Positions 1-6,535 of a DNA stretch of 10,486 nt are shown here, one piece after another. The number at the start of each line of letters is the position of its first letter. The first letter of the stretch is position 1. Source of the DNA: Bacteroidales bacterium (GTDB lineage Bacteria > Bacteroidota > Bacteroidia > Bacteroidales > UBA10428); the NCBI GenBank assembly GCA_016938095.1, contig JAFGVG010000040.1:1-10486 (forward strand), written 5' to 3'. Made by a program: the position numbers and the translations under genes. The notes beneath the pieces were generated by a model, which saw only the letters and a list, made by a program, of their open reading frames with translations, was not told the DNA's origin and did not search any database.

Positions 1-345
1 CGATCTGAAGAAGCGGTAAAGCAGGGTTGAATCGTTGTGGGGGTATTCGATGCGGGTGATGATACCGGCCAGGCTGTCGGCGTTTACACCGCGGATTTTC
101 GCAGCAGCCGGTTGCCCGCCGGCCAGCGCTGTAATTACCGAGTCGTTCAGCAATTGCTGATTATCGAGAATGTTGTCAATGTTCGCATATTCAACCTCAT
201 TTGACTTCAACATATCCTCACGGGTGAGAAAATGCAATCGCAGATCGCCGGCAATGCGAATACCCTCCTGCGGGAAGAACATCGCACAGGCTATGAGGAG
301 TGTGAAAACCGAAACGAAGAAAACCAGTATGCCCGATGGTTTCAT
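1..345 (-). CDS. N-terminal part of an exported or membrane-anchored protein, possibly an SGNH/GDSL-type hydrolase (truncated by window edge)
   Basis: The reading frame is open from an ATG at 343-345 to the left edge, giving 115 residues with no stop. It begins MKPSGILVFFVSVFTLLIAC, a short charged start followed by a hydrophobic stretch that could be a membrane anchor, an uncleaved signal or a lipoprotein signal (L-I-A-C resembles a lipobox). Then come FPQEGIRI and, near the edge, IEYPHNDSTLLYRFF. From memory, Bacteroidota periplasmic SGNH hydrolases start with a similar anchor, an FP-(E/D)-GI element and a later YP-(D/N) element ahead of their catalytic GDS block. Here that block would lie outside the window, so function is inference only. 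An alternative in-frame ATG at 370-372 lies inside the repeat hairpin and is less likely. It is last in the par-mltD cluster, 119 bp beyond mltD. The coding call is secure; the family is not. Confidence 0.6.
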   Translation of the reverse strand, partial: MKPSGILVFFVSVFTLLIACAMFFPQEGIRIAGDLRLHFLTREDMLKSNEVEYANIDNILDNQQLLNDSVITALAGGQPAAAKIRGVNADSLAGIITRIEYPHNDSTLLYRFFRS

Positions 346-360
346 GTTATTTTTGAATAT

Positions 361-434
361 GCTGTTAGCCATTGGCCATTGGCTGTTGGCTAATGGCTAA
401 CAGCTAACAGCTAATAGCTAACAGCTAACAGCTA
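361..434. repeat. Heptamer tandem/inverted repeat forming a long hairpin
   Basis: Positions 388-434 are almost seven head-to-tail copies of a 7-bp unit, RGCTAAY (GGCTAAT, GGCTAAC, AGCTAAC, AGCTAAT, AGCTAAC, AGCTAAC, AGCTA). Immediately to the left, 364-391 holds units of the reverse complement (GTTAGCC, ATTGGCC, ATTGGCT, GTTGGCT). As a result 361-378 pairs with 387-404 at 17 of 18 positions around an 8-base loop. The element fills most of the gap between mltD and the gene at 1-345. It could act as an attenuator or a weak terminator in the minus-strand transcript, but no T-tract follows. Because the unit length is not a multiple of three, stops occur in every frame. Confidence 0.85.
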
Positions 435-464
435 TTTCTTATACGGGAGAAAGTATTCGGCGTT

Positions 465-2036
465 TCACGATTTGGGCTTGATTTTTAATTGTTGGCCAGG
501 TTGTATTTTGGCCGCGTTTGACAGGTTGTTCAACTGTTTTATCTGTGTTTCGGTTACACCCGGGTATTTTTTCATGATGTCCCAGATGGTATCTCCGGGT
601 TTAACGGTGTATATAACATAATCGGATGCATTGGCAACCGGCTGAACCGCGGTTGTCGATGAGGTTGTAACAGTTTTGCCAATTCTGGCCTGTTTTTGTG
701 CGAAGGTGAGGGTGTTTATGTCTTCGTATTTCGAGGCTTTGTTACGGGGTACATAAATGGTGAGCCGCTGACCCGAGCGGATGGTATTATGCCTGATGTT
801 GTTCCAGTAGCGGATATCGGAAAGGCGCACATTGTACCACATGCTGATGAATCCAAGGTTATCGCCTTCTTTTACGGTGTAGGTGAGTTTGGTGTAATTG
901 CCCGGGGGTGGTTCGCCGGCGCCGGAAGCATTATAGGCAGTGGGACTGGTAATGACCTTTTCGGGGTTAAAGTAAATAGAATCCTTAAAGGCGTAGATAT
1001 CTTTTTCGAAGTCGATAAACCGCGAGGTCTGGTCGAGTGGCAGGCGGAGCACCATGGGTTGCGATTTGCCGGGGATGATATCGGTGCGGTACTGGGGATT
1101 CATATCGCGCAGTAGTTCCATGGGAATGCCAAGTACTTCCGAAACCTGCGCAAAGTGAAGATTACGGGTGATTATCACAGTATCGCTGGCCAGCGGAAAG
1201 CTAACCGGTAAGGGCTTAAGGTTATGGTCCTTGTAGTAATTCATTACATAGGTAGCGGCAATAAAGGCAGGTACGTGTCCCCTGGTTTCGCGGGGCAGGT
1301 AGTAATAAATGTCCCAGTAATTTCTTTTTCCACCCGAACGCCGGATGGCCTTGTTAACATTGCCGGGGCCGCAGTTATAGGCGGCAATCACCAGTATCCA
1401 GTCGTTATAAATTCTATACAGGTCTTTAACAAAGCGTGCAGCAGCGTAGGTTGATTTAATGGGGTCGCGTCGCTCGTCAACCAGCGAATTAACGGTTAGT
1501 CCGTACAGGCGGCCGGTGCCATACATGAACTGCCACAGACCCACAGCCCTGGTACGCGAGTATGCCCTGGGGTTGAGTGCCGATTCGATGATCGACATAT
1601 ATTTCATTTCGTTGGGGATGTCGTAATAATCGAAAACTTCGTCGAACAAAGGAAAGTAGTATTGTGAAAGTCCCAGCATTACGCCCACGGAGCTTCTTCT
1701 TTGTTTGGTGTACACTTCGATATAACGTCTGACAACGGAGTTATAGGTAAGGTCCACTACAGTGGGTATGTTTTTAAGTCTTTCGATATAGACCGAATCG
1801 GGGAAGTCGGGGACAATGCTGTCGGTTTCGTTGTTCCAGAAATTGGGATCGCTGGCCAGGGATTGTTCAACATAATATAGGTTCAGGAGGCTGTCGAGGT
1901 TTTCGTCAAAGTTAAGGTCGGTAATCACTGTGTCCTCAAGCAGGGACGATATGGAGTCTTGCGGGACCTGGGGTATTGCGAGCGCGTTGGTTAAGGGTAA
2001 AGCAGCAAAGAGCAGGCCTGTTATGATATTCTTCAT
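465..2036 (-). CDS. mltD: Membrane-bound lytic murein transglycosylase D (SLT domain plus LysM repeats)
   Basis: A periplasmic enzyme of 523 residues that cleaves the MurNAc-GlcNAc bond of peptidoglycan with 1,6-anhydro product formation (family knowledge). I chose the ATG at 2034-2036, which starts MKNIITGLLFAALPLTNALA, a clear signal sequence. A TTG six codons upstream is also in frame but less convincing. The SLT domain spans roughly residues 110-275: the catalytic Glu is E151 in the SIIESALNP motif, followed by GLWQFM and AAYNCGPGNV, all three hallmark motifs of the fold. A degenerate LysM-like module (about 296-334, with MNPQY and IIPG) precedes two canonical LysM modules at about 385-429 (YTVKEGDN) and 475-520 (YTVKPGDT), which bind glycan. 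A short serine/threonine-rich linker separates the last two. It sits 24 bp after the DUF5683 gene in the par cluster, probably cotranscribed. Confidence 0.95.
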   Translation of the reverse strand: MKNIITGLLFAALPLTNALAIPQVPQDSISSLLEDTVITDLNFDENLDSLLNLYYVEQSLASDPNFWNNETDSIVPDFPDSVYIERLKNIPTVVDLTYNSVVRRYIEVYTKQRRSSVGVMLGLSQYYFPLFDEVFDYYDIPNEMKYMSIIESALNPRAYSRTRAVGLWQFMYGTGRLYGLTVNSLVDERRDPIKSTYAAARFVKDLYRIYNDWILVIAAYNCGPGNVNKAIRRSGGKRNYWDIYYYLPRETRGHVPAFIAATYVMNYYKDHNLKPLPVSFPLASDTVIITRNLHFAQVSEVLGIPMELLRDMNPQYRTDIIPGKSQPMVLRLPLDQTSRFIDFEKDIYAFKDSIYFNPEKVITSPTAYNASGAGEPPPGNYTKLTYTVKEGDNLGFISMWYNVRLSDIRYWNNIRHNTIRSGQRLTIYVPRNKASKYEDINTLTFAQKQARIGKTVTTSSTTAVQPVANASDYVIYTVKPGDTIWDIMKKYPGVTETQIKQLNNLSNAAKIQPGQQLKIKPKS

Positions 2037-2060
2037 GATAGCGGTTTTATGCAAAAATAA

Positions 2061-2702
2061 TTAAAAAGTTATTTTGAAGCTGAAACCCACGGAGGCAAGT
2101 GAACCAGGGTTGTCAATCAACGAGGGTTCAATTTTCATGCTCAGATCGTCGGAAACGTCATAGCGCGTAAAGTTGGCATCAACCATGGCATCGATGGCGT
2201 TGATGAGGTAAATGGCTGCCAACCCGGCCACGCTCAGGTCGCGGTATCGGCGGTAGCCATTCATGCCTCTTTCGTAGCTTTGGCTGTAATACAACATTCC
2301 GTCAATAATGGCTGTACCATCGTTTTTGTCATTGGTATAATCATTATAGACTTTCCTGAATTTTGTGTATTTCATCTGGTTGTAATTCACATAATACAGA
2401 AATGCACCCCCGGCGCCATAGATAAAAGGTATTTTCCAGTATTTTTTGTTGTACGCCTGTCCCAGTCCCGGGCAAATCAATGAAAGCACCAGGGCTGTCC
2501 GGGGCGAGTGTTTATGAAAAGAGGTATCAACAGCAGTGCTGTCGTCGACGATAAACCTGGGTGAGGGTGCGGCAAGCGAATCCTGTTCCTGTGCCATTAC
2601 AGCGGGTGAAAGCCATAACAACAGGGTGAATGCCACTGAAAGGAAACCATAAAAACGGTAAGGGCAACGCTTATGTATTTCAGTTGTTGAACGCGAAATC
2701 AA
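2061..2702 (-). CDS. DUF5683 family membrane protein of the par-mltD cluster
   Basis: About 213 residues. An N-terminal hydrophobic stretch (residues about 20-36) ending in AVMA before QEQ looks like a signal peptide, followed by a short polar linker. From residue 66 comes the family signature HSPRTALVLSLICPGLGQ and YNKKYWKIP, with hydrophobic segments around 70-80, 92-107 and 157-170, then a C-terminal part with YDVSDDLSM that probably forms a beta-rich or periplasmic end. Function is unknown; the conserved position between parB and mltD in Bacteroidota suggests a cell-envelope role. There is no ATG between the parB stop and the signal peptide; the best start is TTG at 2700-2702, 12 bp after the parB stop and in the same frame as parB. 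The start codon is therefore less certain than the family. Confidence 0.85.
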   Translation of the reverse strand: MISRSTTEIHKRCPYRFYGFLSVAFTLLLWLSPAVMAQEQDSLAAPSPRFIVDDSTAVDTSFHKHSPRTALVLSLICPGLGQAYNKKYWKIPFIYGAGGAFLYYVNYNQMKYTKFRKVYNDYTNDKNDGTAIIDGMLYYSQSYERGMNGYRRYRDLSVAGLAAIYLINAIDAMVDANFTRYDVSDDLSMKIEPSLIDNPGSLASVGFSFKITF

Positions 2703-2705
2703 AAC

Positions 2706-2734
2706 TTGACCGGTTTATTCTTTTAACCGGTCAA
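2706..2734 (-). promoter_or_regulatory. Hairpin spanning the parB stop and the leader of the DUF5683 gene
   Basis: A perfect 10-bp inverted repeat, TTGACCGGTT at 2706-2715 and AACCGGTCAA at 2725-2734, with a 9-base loop. The parB stop (TAA, 2715-2717) lies at the stem-loop border and the TTG start of the next gene (2702) lies four bases beyond the stem. In the transcript this would be a stable hairpin that a ribosome finishing parB would open, a layout that fits translational coupling. The run GTTTTGATTT after the stem is too weak for a confident terminator. The structure is seen in the sequence; the regulatory role is inferred. Confidence 0.5.
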
Positions 2735-3605
2735 AGATACCTATAATTCTTTCGAGTTCATCATCGGAGCGAAACGGGATGACAATTTTTCCGGATCCGT
2801 TGTTGTTATGCTGAAAGGTAACTTTGGAATTGAAGAAGTTTGAAAGTTGTTCTTTGAGTTCGTGATAAGTTTGCTGGTCGGCGTTTTCGGGGGGCGTTAT
2901 GTCCTTTTCTTTTTTGATCAGGCCTTGTTCAATTTTCCGGGCCAGTTCTTCGGCTTTTCTCACCGAGAGGCCTTCCTCAACAATCCGGTAAAAGAGCGAC
3001 AGCTGATCGTGCGGATCTTCAACAGCGAGCAGGGCACGTGCATGGCCCATGGTAATTTTGTCTTCGCGGATGCCAATCTGAATTTCAGCAGGAAGCTTCA
3101 GCAGGCGGAGGTAGTTGGCAACAGTAGCTCTTTTCTTACCGACACGCAGACTGAGGTTTTCCTGGGTGAGCTGGCACTCTTCCACAAGGCGTTGGTAGCT
3201 GATGGCAATGTCAACAGCATTCAGGTCTTCGCGCTGTATATTTTCAACAAGGGCCATTTCGAGCATTCCCTGATCATCGGCAGTGCGGATATAGGCGGGA
3301 ATGTTGGTAAGGCCGGCAATTTTGGATGCCCTGAAACGGCGTTCACCGGTGATGAGCTGGTAGCGGCCGTTTCCCATTTCCCTGACTGTGATAGGCTGAA
3401 TTACACCCATTTCTCTGATTGATCCGGCCAGTTCTTCGAGGGCTTCTCCGTCAAAATTGGTACGGGGTTGAAAGGGGTTGGCTTCAACCAGGTTGATGTC
3501 TATTTCGGTACCACCGGCAACGGTTTTCTCAACAATCACCTCGTTAGGTTCAGCCTCTTCGATGAGTGCTCCCAGTCCTCTTCCCAATGCGTTTTTCTTT
3601 GCCAT
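2715..3605 (-). CDS. parB: Chromosome partitioning protein ParB (CTPase, parS-binding)
   Basis: A 296-residue ParB/Spo0J protein that binds parS, spreads as a CTP-dependent sliding clamp and recruits SMC, helping to segregate replicated origins (family knowledge). Visible parts in order: an N-terminal GRGLGALI peptide (residues 8-15) of the type that stimulates the ParA ATPase; the ParB/Srx CTP-binding domain with ITGERRFRAS (85-94) and LVENIQRE (119-126); a helix-turn-helix around 147-171 with KKRATVANYLRLL for parS recognition; a charged linker near 228-240; and a C-terminal dimerisation domain at about 245-296. Length is normal. The ATG at 3603-3605 follows the parA stop by five bases, so the two are surely cotranscribed. 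No Shine-Dalgarno is seen, as usual in this phylum. A parS-like palindrome lies about 2 kb upstream of parA. Confidence 0.97.
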   Translation of the reverse strand: MAKKNALGRGLGALIEEAEPNEVIVEKTVAGGTEIDINLVEANPFQPRTNFDGEALEELAGSIREMGVIQPITVREMGNGRYQLITGERRFRASKIAGLTNIPAYIRTADDQGMLEMALVENIQREDLNAVDIAISYQRLVEECQLTQENLSLRVGKKRATVANYLRLLKLPAEIQIGIREDKITMGHARALLAVEDPHDQLSLFYRIVEEGLSVRKAEELARKIEQGLIKKEKDITPPENADQQTYHELKEQLSNFFNSKVTFQHNNNGSGKIVIPFRSDDELERIIGIFDRLKE

Positions 3606-3610
3606 AATGC

Positions 3611-4411
3611 TTACTCAATGATTTTTTTGTCAGCGGGAATTTTGGTATCCCCGTTTTTCTGTAACATTTCACGGGCCAGGTTCAGGTAATTCAATGATCC
3701 TTTCGACTCGGCATCGTACATGATCACTGGTTTTCCAAAGCTGGGAGCCTCACTTATTTTAATATTGCGCTGAATAATGGTGTCGAATACCATTTGATGA
3801 AAATGGCGCCGGACTTCCTCCACCACCTGATTCGACAGCCTGAGCCGTGAATCGTACATGGTGAGTACAAAGCCCTCGATGGCGAGCTCGGGGTTGAGCC
3901 GGCTCTGGATGATTTTTATGGTATTCAGCAGTTTGCCCAACCCTTCCAATGCAAAATACTCGCACTGTACCGGAATGATAATGGAATCGGCAGCTGTGAG
4001 CGAGTTAACCGTAATCAGCCCAAGCGAAGGTGAACAATCAATGAAAATGTAGTCGTATTCTTTCTCTATTTTATCAATGACCGATTTGAGCATACGCTCG
4101 CGGTTGGGCATGTTGAGCATCTCTATTTCCGCTCCCACCAGGTCAATACTCGAAGGCAGGAGATCAAGGCCTTCGATTTCGCTGGTGAGGATAACATCGT
4201 TGGGATTGACATCGTCGATCAGACATTCGTAAATACCTGTTTTAATGTTCTTTATGTCAAAACCGGACCCCGAGGTAGCATTTGCCTGCGGATCGGCGTC
4301 AATCATCAGCACTTTTTTCTCAAGGACCGCCAGGCTGGCCGCCAGGTTAATAGTAGTGGTGGTTTTGCCAACTCCGCCCTTTTGATTTGCAATGGCTATT
4401 ATTTTTCCCAT
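3611..4411 (-). CDS. parA: Chromosome partitioning ATPase ParA/Soj
   Basis: A 266-residue MinD/ParA-type ATPase that binds DNA non-specifically as an ATP dimer and moves ParB-parS complexes (family knowledge). The deviant Walker A motif is KGGVGKTTTT at residues 11-20, with the signature lysine K11 and the phosphate-binding K16. The A' motif IDADPQANAT covers 37-46, and Walker B is YIFIDCSPSLG (121-131, D125). There is no N-terminal helix-turn-helix extension, so it is the short chromosomal Soj type rather than a long plasmid ParA. Start ATG at 4409-4411. It is first in the minus-strand cluster and is preceded by a candidate -7 element about 50 bp upstream. Confidence 0.97.
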   Translation of the reverse strand: MGKIIAIANQKGGVGKTTTTINLAASLAVLEKKVLMIDADPQANATSGSGFDIKNIKTGIYECLIDDVNPNDVILTSEIEGLDLLPSSIDLVGAEIEMLNMPNRERMLKSVIDKIEKEYDYIFIDCSPSLGLITVNSLTAADSIIIPVQCEYFALEGLGKLLNTIKIIQSRLNPELAIEGFVLTMYDSRLRLSNQVVEEVRRHFHQMVFDTIIQRNIKISEAPSFGKPVIMYDAESKGSLNYLNLAREMLQKNGDTKIPADKKIIE

Positions 4412-4460
4412 GTTACAGTATTTCTAAGCTTTTCTGATTTTCTGGTTTCATCAGCGGGTT

Positions 4461-4468
4461 CAAAAATA
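4461..4468 (-). promoter_or_regulatory. Candidate -7 promoter element of the par operon
   Basis: On the minus strand this reads TATTTTTG, matching the Bacteroidota sigma-ABfr -7 consensus TAnnTTTG, about 50 bp upstream of the parA ATG. I see no good TTTG -33 element at the usual distance, so this is a partial match in A/T-rich DNA. Confidence 0.4.
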
Positions 4469-4646
4469 CGATTTAATAACTCAAGCCATTTTTAATTAAA
4501 TCGCACTTTTGTAAACAATAAATTTTCATTTATGAACAAGTTATTAACAATGTAAAGTATCCCATTGATGGTTAATAACCTAGTGTAATAAACAGAAATA
4601 CAGCAATATAGATATTAACAATGGCATGGTGATAACTGGTTCATAA

Positions 4647-4679
4647 GGGGATAGGATGGGGGGAGGGAGGGGTGCTGGG
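4647..4679 (+). other. G-rich run with potential to form a G-quadruplex
   Basis: Five guanine tracts in 33 bases on the plus strand: 4647-4650, 4658-4663, 4665-4667, 4669-4672 and 4677-4679. The last four are separated by loops of A, A and TGCT, which meets the usual G3+N1-7 rule. It is isolated within A/T-rich intergenic DNA, about 240 bp upstream of parA. Whether it folds or has a role is unknown. Confidence 0.55.
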
Positions 4680-4729
4680 TGCGCTCGACCTGACAGAGTT
4701 GGTGTTGGATGTTTGATAAGGTATTAAAT

Positions 4730-4868
4730 AATGAAGGAATGAAATAATGAAATAATGAAGGAATGAAATAATGAAGAAATAGCATTTCTTTATTCTTTCA
4801 TTGTCTTGGCTCTTGGCTTTCTGATATCCATTATTCTTTCATTTCTTCATTTCTTCATTCTTTCATTG
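4730..4868. repeat. Octamer (AATGAANN) repeat cluster in inverted orientation
   Basis: Positions 4730-4777 are six head-to-tail octamers, AATGAAGG, AATGAAAT, AATGAAAT, AATGAAGG, AATGAAAT, AATGAAGA. The right side (4784-4802 and 4830-4868) holds the reverse complement units. 4762-4780 pairs with 4784-4802 at 17 of 19 positions around the three-base loop AGC, giving a very tight hairpin. ATTCTTTCATTGTC occurs at 4792-4805 and again at 4857-4870, and recurs at 7581-7594 beside cydB. In minus-strand transcripts this lies just past the glutaminyl cyclase stop, so it may help end or protect that mRNA. Confidence 0.85.
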
Positions 4869-4908
4869 TCTTGTTTTTTTCTTGCTCAATACTCAAACGC
4901 TTGCTGAT

Positions 4909-6027
4909 TTACATCTCTGGGGTTATCTTTATTTCATATAATACGGGCCAGTTTTTGCCGGTGACATAAAGATGCCCGTTTGCCGGATTGTAGGCAATGC
5001 CGTTCAGCACCTTGCCATAATCGCCCTGAAAGCCCGGCGGCATCAGGTTACGCAGTTCAATTTTCCCGGTTACCTTGCCACTTAACGGATCAATGACAAC
5101 AATATAGGTTTGGCCATATACATTGGCCAGGATTTTGCCGTTGACGTATTCAATTTCGTTGAGCGAATCAACCATACCTTTATGGTCGAATACCTCCAGC
5201 TTATCTGTCTGCGTGAAATAATCAGGTTCGATATAATACAGCATGGCCGATCCGTCGCTCATGATAAGCGACTTACCATCGGTGGCCAATCCCCAGCCTT
5301 CGCGTATCTGGTAGTCGAAACTCCTGATTTGCTCCAGGGTGTTTTTATCGTACACAAAACCAACCTGCGATTTATAGGTGATCTGGTATACCTGGTCGTT
5401 GAAAATAGCAATGCCTTCGCCAAAATACTGTGTCGGTAAGGATACCAGCTTATCGGGTACGCCAGTCGGGATATTTACCACCCGCAGTGACGACTGACCT
5501 TCGAGCCCGGTGCTTTCGTAAAGGCGACCGCCTTCATACACCAATCCCTGTGTATAGGCCTGGTTATCGTGCGGAAATGTATCAACCACCTCGTATGTGT
5601 AGGTTTCAGGGACGATATCGGACAGCACCACAATATTTACGTTATGCGATTCATTTAACGAATCGTTGTAATACACCATTACGCGCAGGGTGGTTTGCCC
5701 TACACGGTCGTCTTTGGTCTGCCAGTAAAGGAGTTGTGTGCTGTTTGAAGCTTTCAGGGTAACACCTTTGCCCGATGATACCGTTACGGAGTCGATGACA
5801 ACATCAATTTTGAGGGGTGAAACAGTAATTTGTACCGAGTCACCGCTTTTTAGTATGGTATTGGGCCTGGGCGATTCGAGCCGGGTAAGGGTTTTGACAG
5901 GGACTTTCACCGGCTGATCCCTGTGTTGGGCATGTTTGCGGCAGCAACTGAGCGACAGAATAAGCGCCAGTGCAAGCAGCATGCGGGTGATTATCAGCGC
6001 GAACGAATTCATGGTAAGCTTAGGCAT
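4909..6027 (-). CDS. Exported glutaminyl-peptide cyclotransferase (plant/bacterial beta-propeller type)
   Basis: A 372-residue protein predicted to convert N-terminal glutamine of peptides to pyroglutamate. Residues about 11-29 are a hydrophobic signal ending in SLSCC, a weak lipobox, so it may be a lipoprotein or periplasmic. Residues about 45-140 form an Ig-like, beta-rich N-domain also seen in Bacteroidota relatives (from memory). From about 145 comes the five-bladed propeller typical of the papaya-type enzyme (Glu_cyclase_2 family): FPHDNQAYTQGL (151-162), STGLEGQSSLR (172-182), YFGEGIA, REGWGLATDG (242-251), MSDGS, SLNEIEYVNGKI, ANVYG and NGIAYNP, closing with LYVTGKNWPVLYEI. The fold and the AYTQGL, STG and EGWGL blocks match the family closely. 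The ATG at 6025-6027 sits one base after the HAD stop, so the two genes are translationally linked; ATG at 6010-6012 is an alternative start. Confidence 0.9.
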   Translation of the reverse strand: MPKLTMNSFALIITRMLLALALILSLSCCRKHAQHRDQPVKVPVKTLTRLESPRPNTILKSGDSVQITVSPLKIDVVIDSVTVSSGKGVTLKASNSTQLLYWQTKDDRVGQTTLRVMVYYNDSLNESHNVNIVVLSDIVPETYTYEVVDTFPHDNQAYTQGLVYEGGRLYESTGLEGQSSLRVVNIPTGVPDKLVSLPTQYFGEGIAIFNDQVYQITYKSQVGFVYDKNTLEQIRSFDYQIREGWGLATDGKSLIMSDGSAMLYYIEPDYFTQTDKLEVFDHKGMVDSLNEIEYVNGKILANVYGQTYIVVIDPLSGKVTGKIELRNLMPPGFQGDYGKVLNGIAYNPANGHLYVTGKNWPVLYEIKITPEM

Positions 6028-6028
6028 A

Positions 6029-6454
6029 TTATTGAAAAAGCTTTTTCAACCGACTGCCAACCCGGGTGTTTCCTCTGGCCAGGGCGCTGAGTTCGCTGTA
6101 TTCCGAGTCGGCGTAATCGGGGTTCAGCATCTGCCAGATTTCGCTCCATCCGGGAAAGCCTCCTACATTCCGGTCGTCGATAAACAGGTCAACATCCAGT
6201 TTCCGGCTGCTTTCCTGCGGATCAAATACCTCTTCGGGATAACTTTTGTTTATAGCATAAAATTCAATGCCCTTTTTCCGGCAATACTCAATGGCTTCAT
6301 CCAGCTCCCTGCCATGCCTGAACGTCCACAATATTAAGTTATGACCCAGCTTCTGCAATTGCTTCAGCGTTTCGAAAGCGAATAACTTCTCTTCGCCTAT
6401 TTGCGGATAGCGATGCTCCACAATGGTACCGTCAAAATCAACTGCAATTTTCAC
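6029..6454 (-). CDS. Small HAD-superfamily hydrolase, BT0820-like
   Basis: A 141-residue cytoplasmic protein of the haloacid dehalogenase fold. HAD motif I is DFDGT at residues 6-10 (nucleophile D6, acid/base D8); motif II is probably LILWTFR (40-46, T44); motif IV is LFIDDRN (90-96, D93 and D94 for magnesium). No large cap domain is present. EHRYPQIG, FYAINKSYPEE and SRKLDVDLFIDDRN resemble the B. thetaiotaomicron protein BT0820 of known structure but unproven substrate (recognised from memory). A phosphatase activity is likely; the substrate cannot be told from sequence. The C-terminal 25 or so residues (PDYADSEYSELSALARG onward) extend past what I remember of the family core. Start is GTG (6452-6454), inside the parS-like palindrome. 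The downstream cyclase gene begins one base after the stop. Confidence 0.85.
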   Translation of the reverse strand: MKIAVDFDGTIVEHRYPQIGEEKLFAFETLKQLQKLGHNLILWTFRHGRELDEAIEYCRKKGIEFYAINKSYPEEVFDPQESSRKLDVDLFIDDRNVGGFPGWSEIWQMLNPDYADSEYSELSALARGNTRVGSRLKKLFQ

Positions 6455-6462
6455 GTGAAAAA
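6447..6462. promoter_or_regulatory. parS-like palindrome (candidate ParB binding site)
   Basis: The 16-mer ATTTTCACGTGAAAAA matches the consensus parS TGTTTCACGTGAAACA at 13 of 16 positions, including the whole 12-bp core TTTCACGTGAAA. 6448-6461 is a perfect 14-bp palindrome. The three mismatches are at the outer positions 1, 2 and 15. It overlaps the GTG start codon of the HAD gene and lies about 2 kb from parA. A chance occurrence or a site for another regulator remains possible. Confidence 0.5.
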
Positions 6463-6535
6463 TATTTAAATTTAATACTTACTGCTACAGCGCAACGCCA
6501 GAAGAGTTCCAATGTGGCAGCCCTAATTTTCCAAT

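Larger units (their letters stand above)
4412..4908. other. 497-bp non-coding gap between parA and the glutaminyl cyclase gene
   Basis: No convincing gene in either direction. From right to left it holds the 3' flank of the glutaminyl cyclase gene, an octamer repeat cluster (4730-4868), a G-rich run (4647-4679), an A/T-rich stretch (about 4470-4620) with repeated TTAACAATG (4550 and 4616 region), and the candidate par promoter. No perfect DnaA box or parS site is seen here. Base composition swings sharply, from A/T-rich to almost pure purine within 100 bp. Confidence 0.8.

Noticed and set aside
461..476. GTTTCACG at the end of mltD as a parS half-site
   Set aside because: Only one arm matches; the second half (ATTTGG) does not, so it is not a palindrome and lies in coding sequence.
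2847..3422. 191-codon open frame on the plus strand opposite parB
   Set aside because: It is the antisense of a fully conserved parB, and the translation has no recognisable domain or sensible composition. The same reasoning removes the plus-strand frames opposite mltD (696-1115), cydB (7885-8469) and cydA (9080-9703).
4470..4625. A/T-rich stretch with TTATTAACA-like words near parA, as a possible replication origin
   Set aside because: No match to the DnaA box TTATCCACA closer than two mismatches, no dnaA or other origin-linked gene visible, and no box clustering.
4730..4868. CRISPR-like array
   Set aside because: The repeats are contiguous 8-bp units with no spacers and there are no cas genes; they are simple tandem or inverted repeats.
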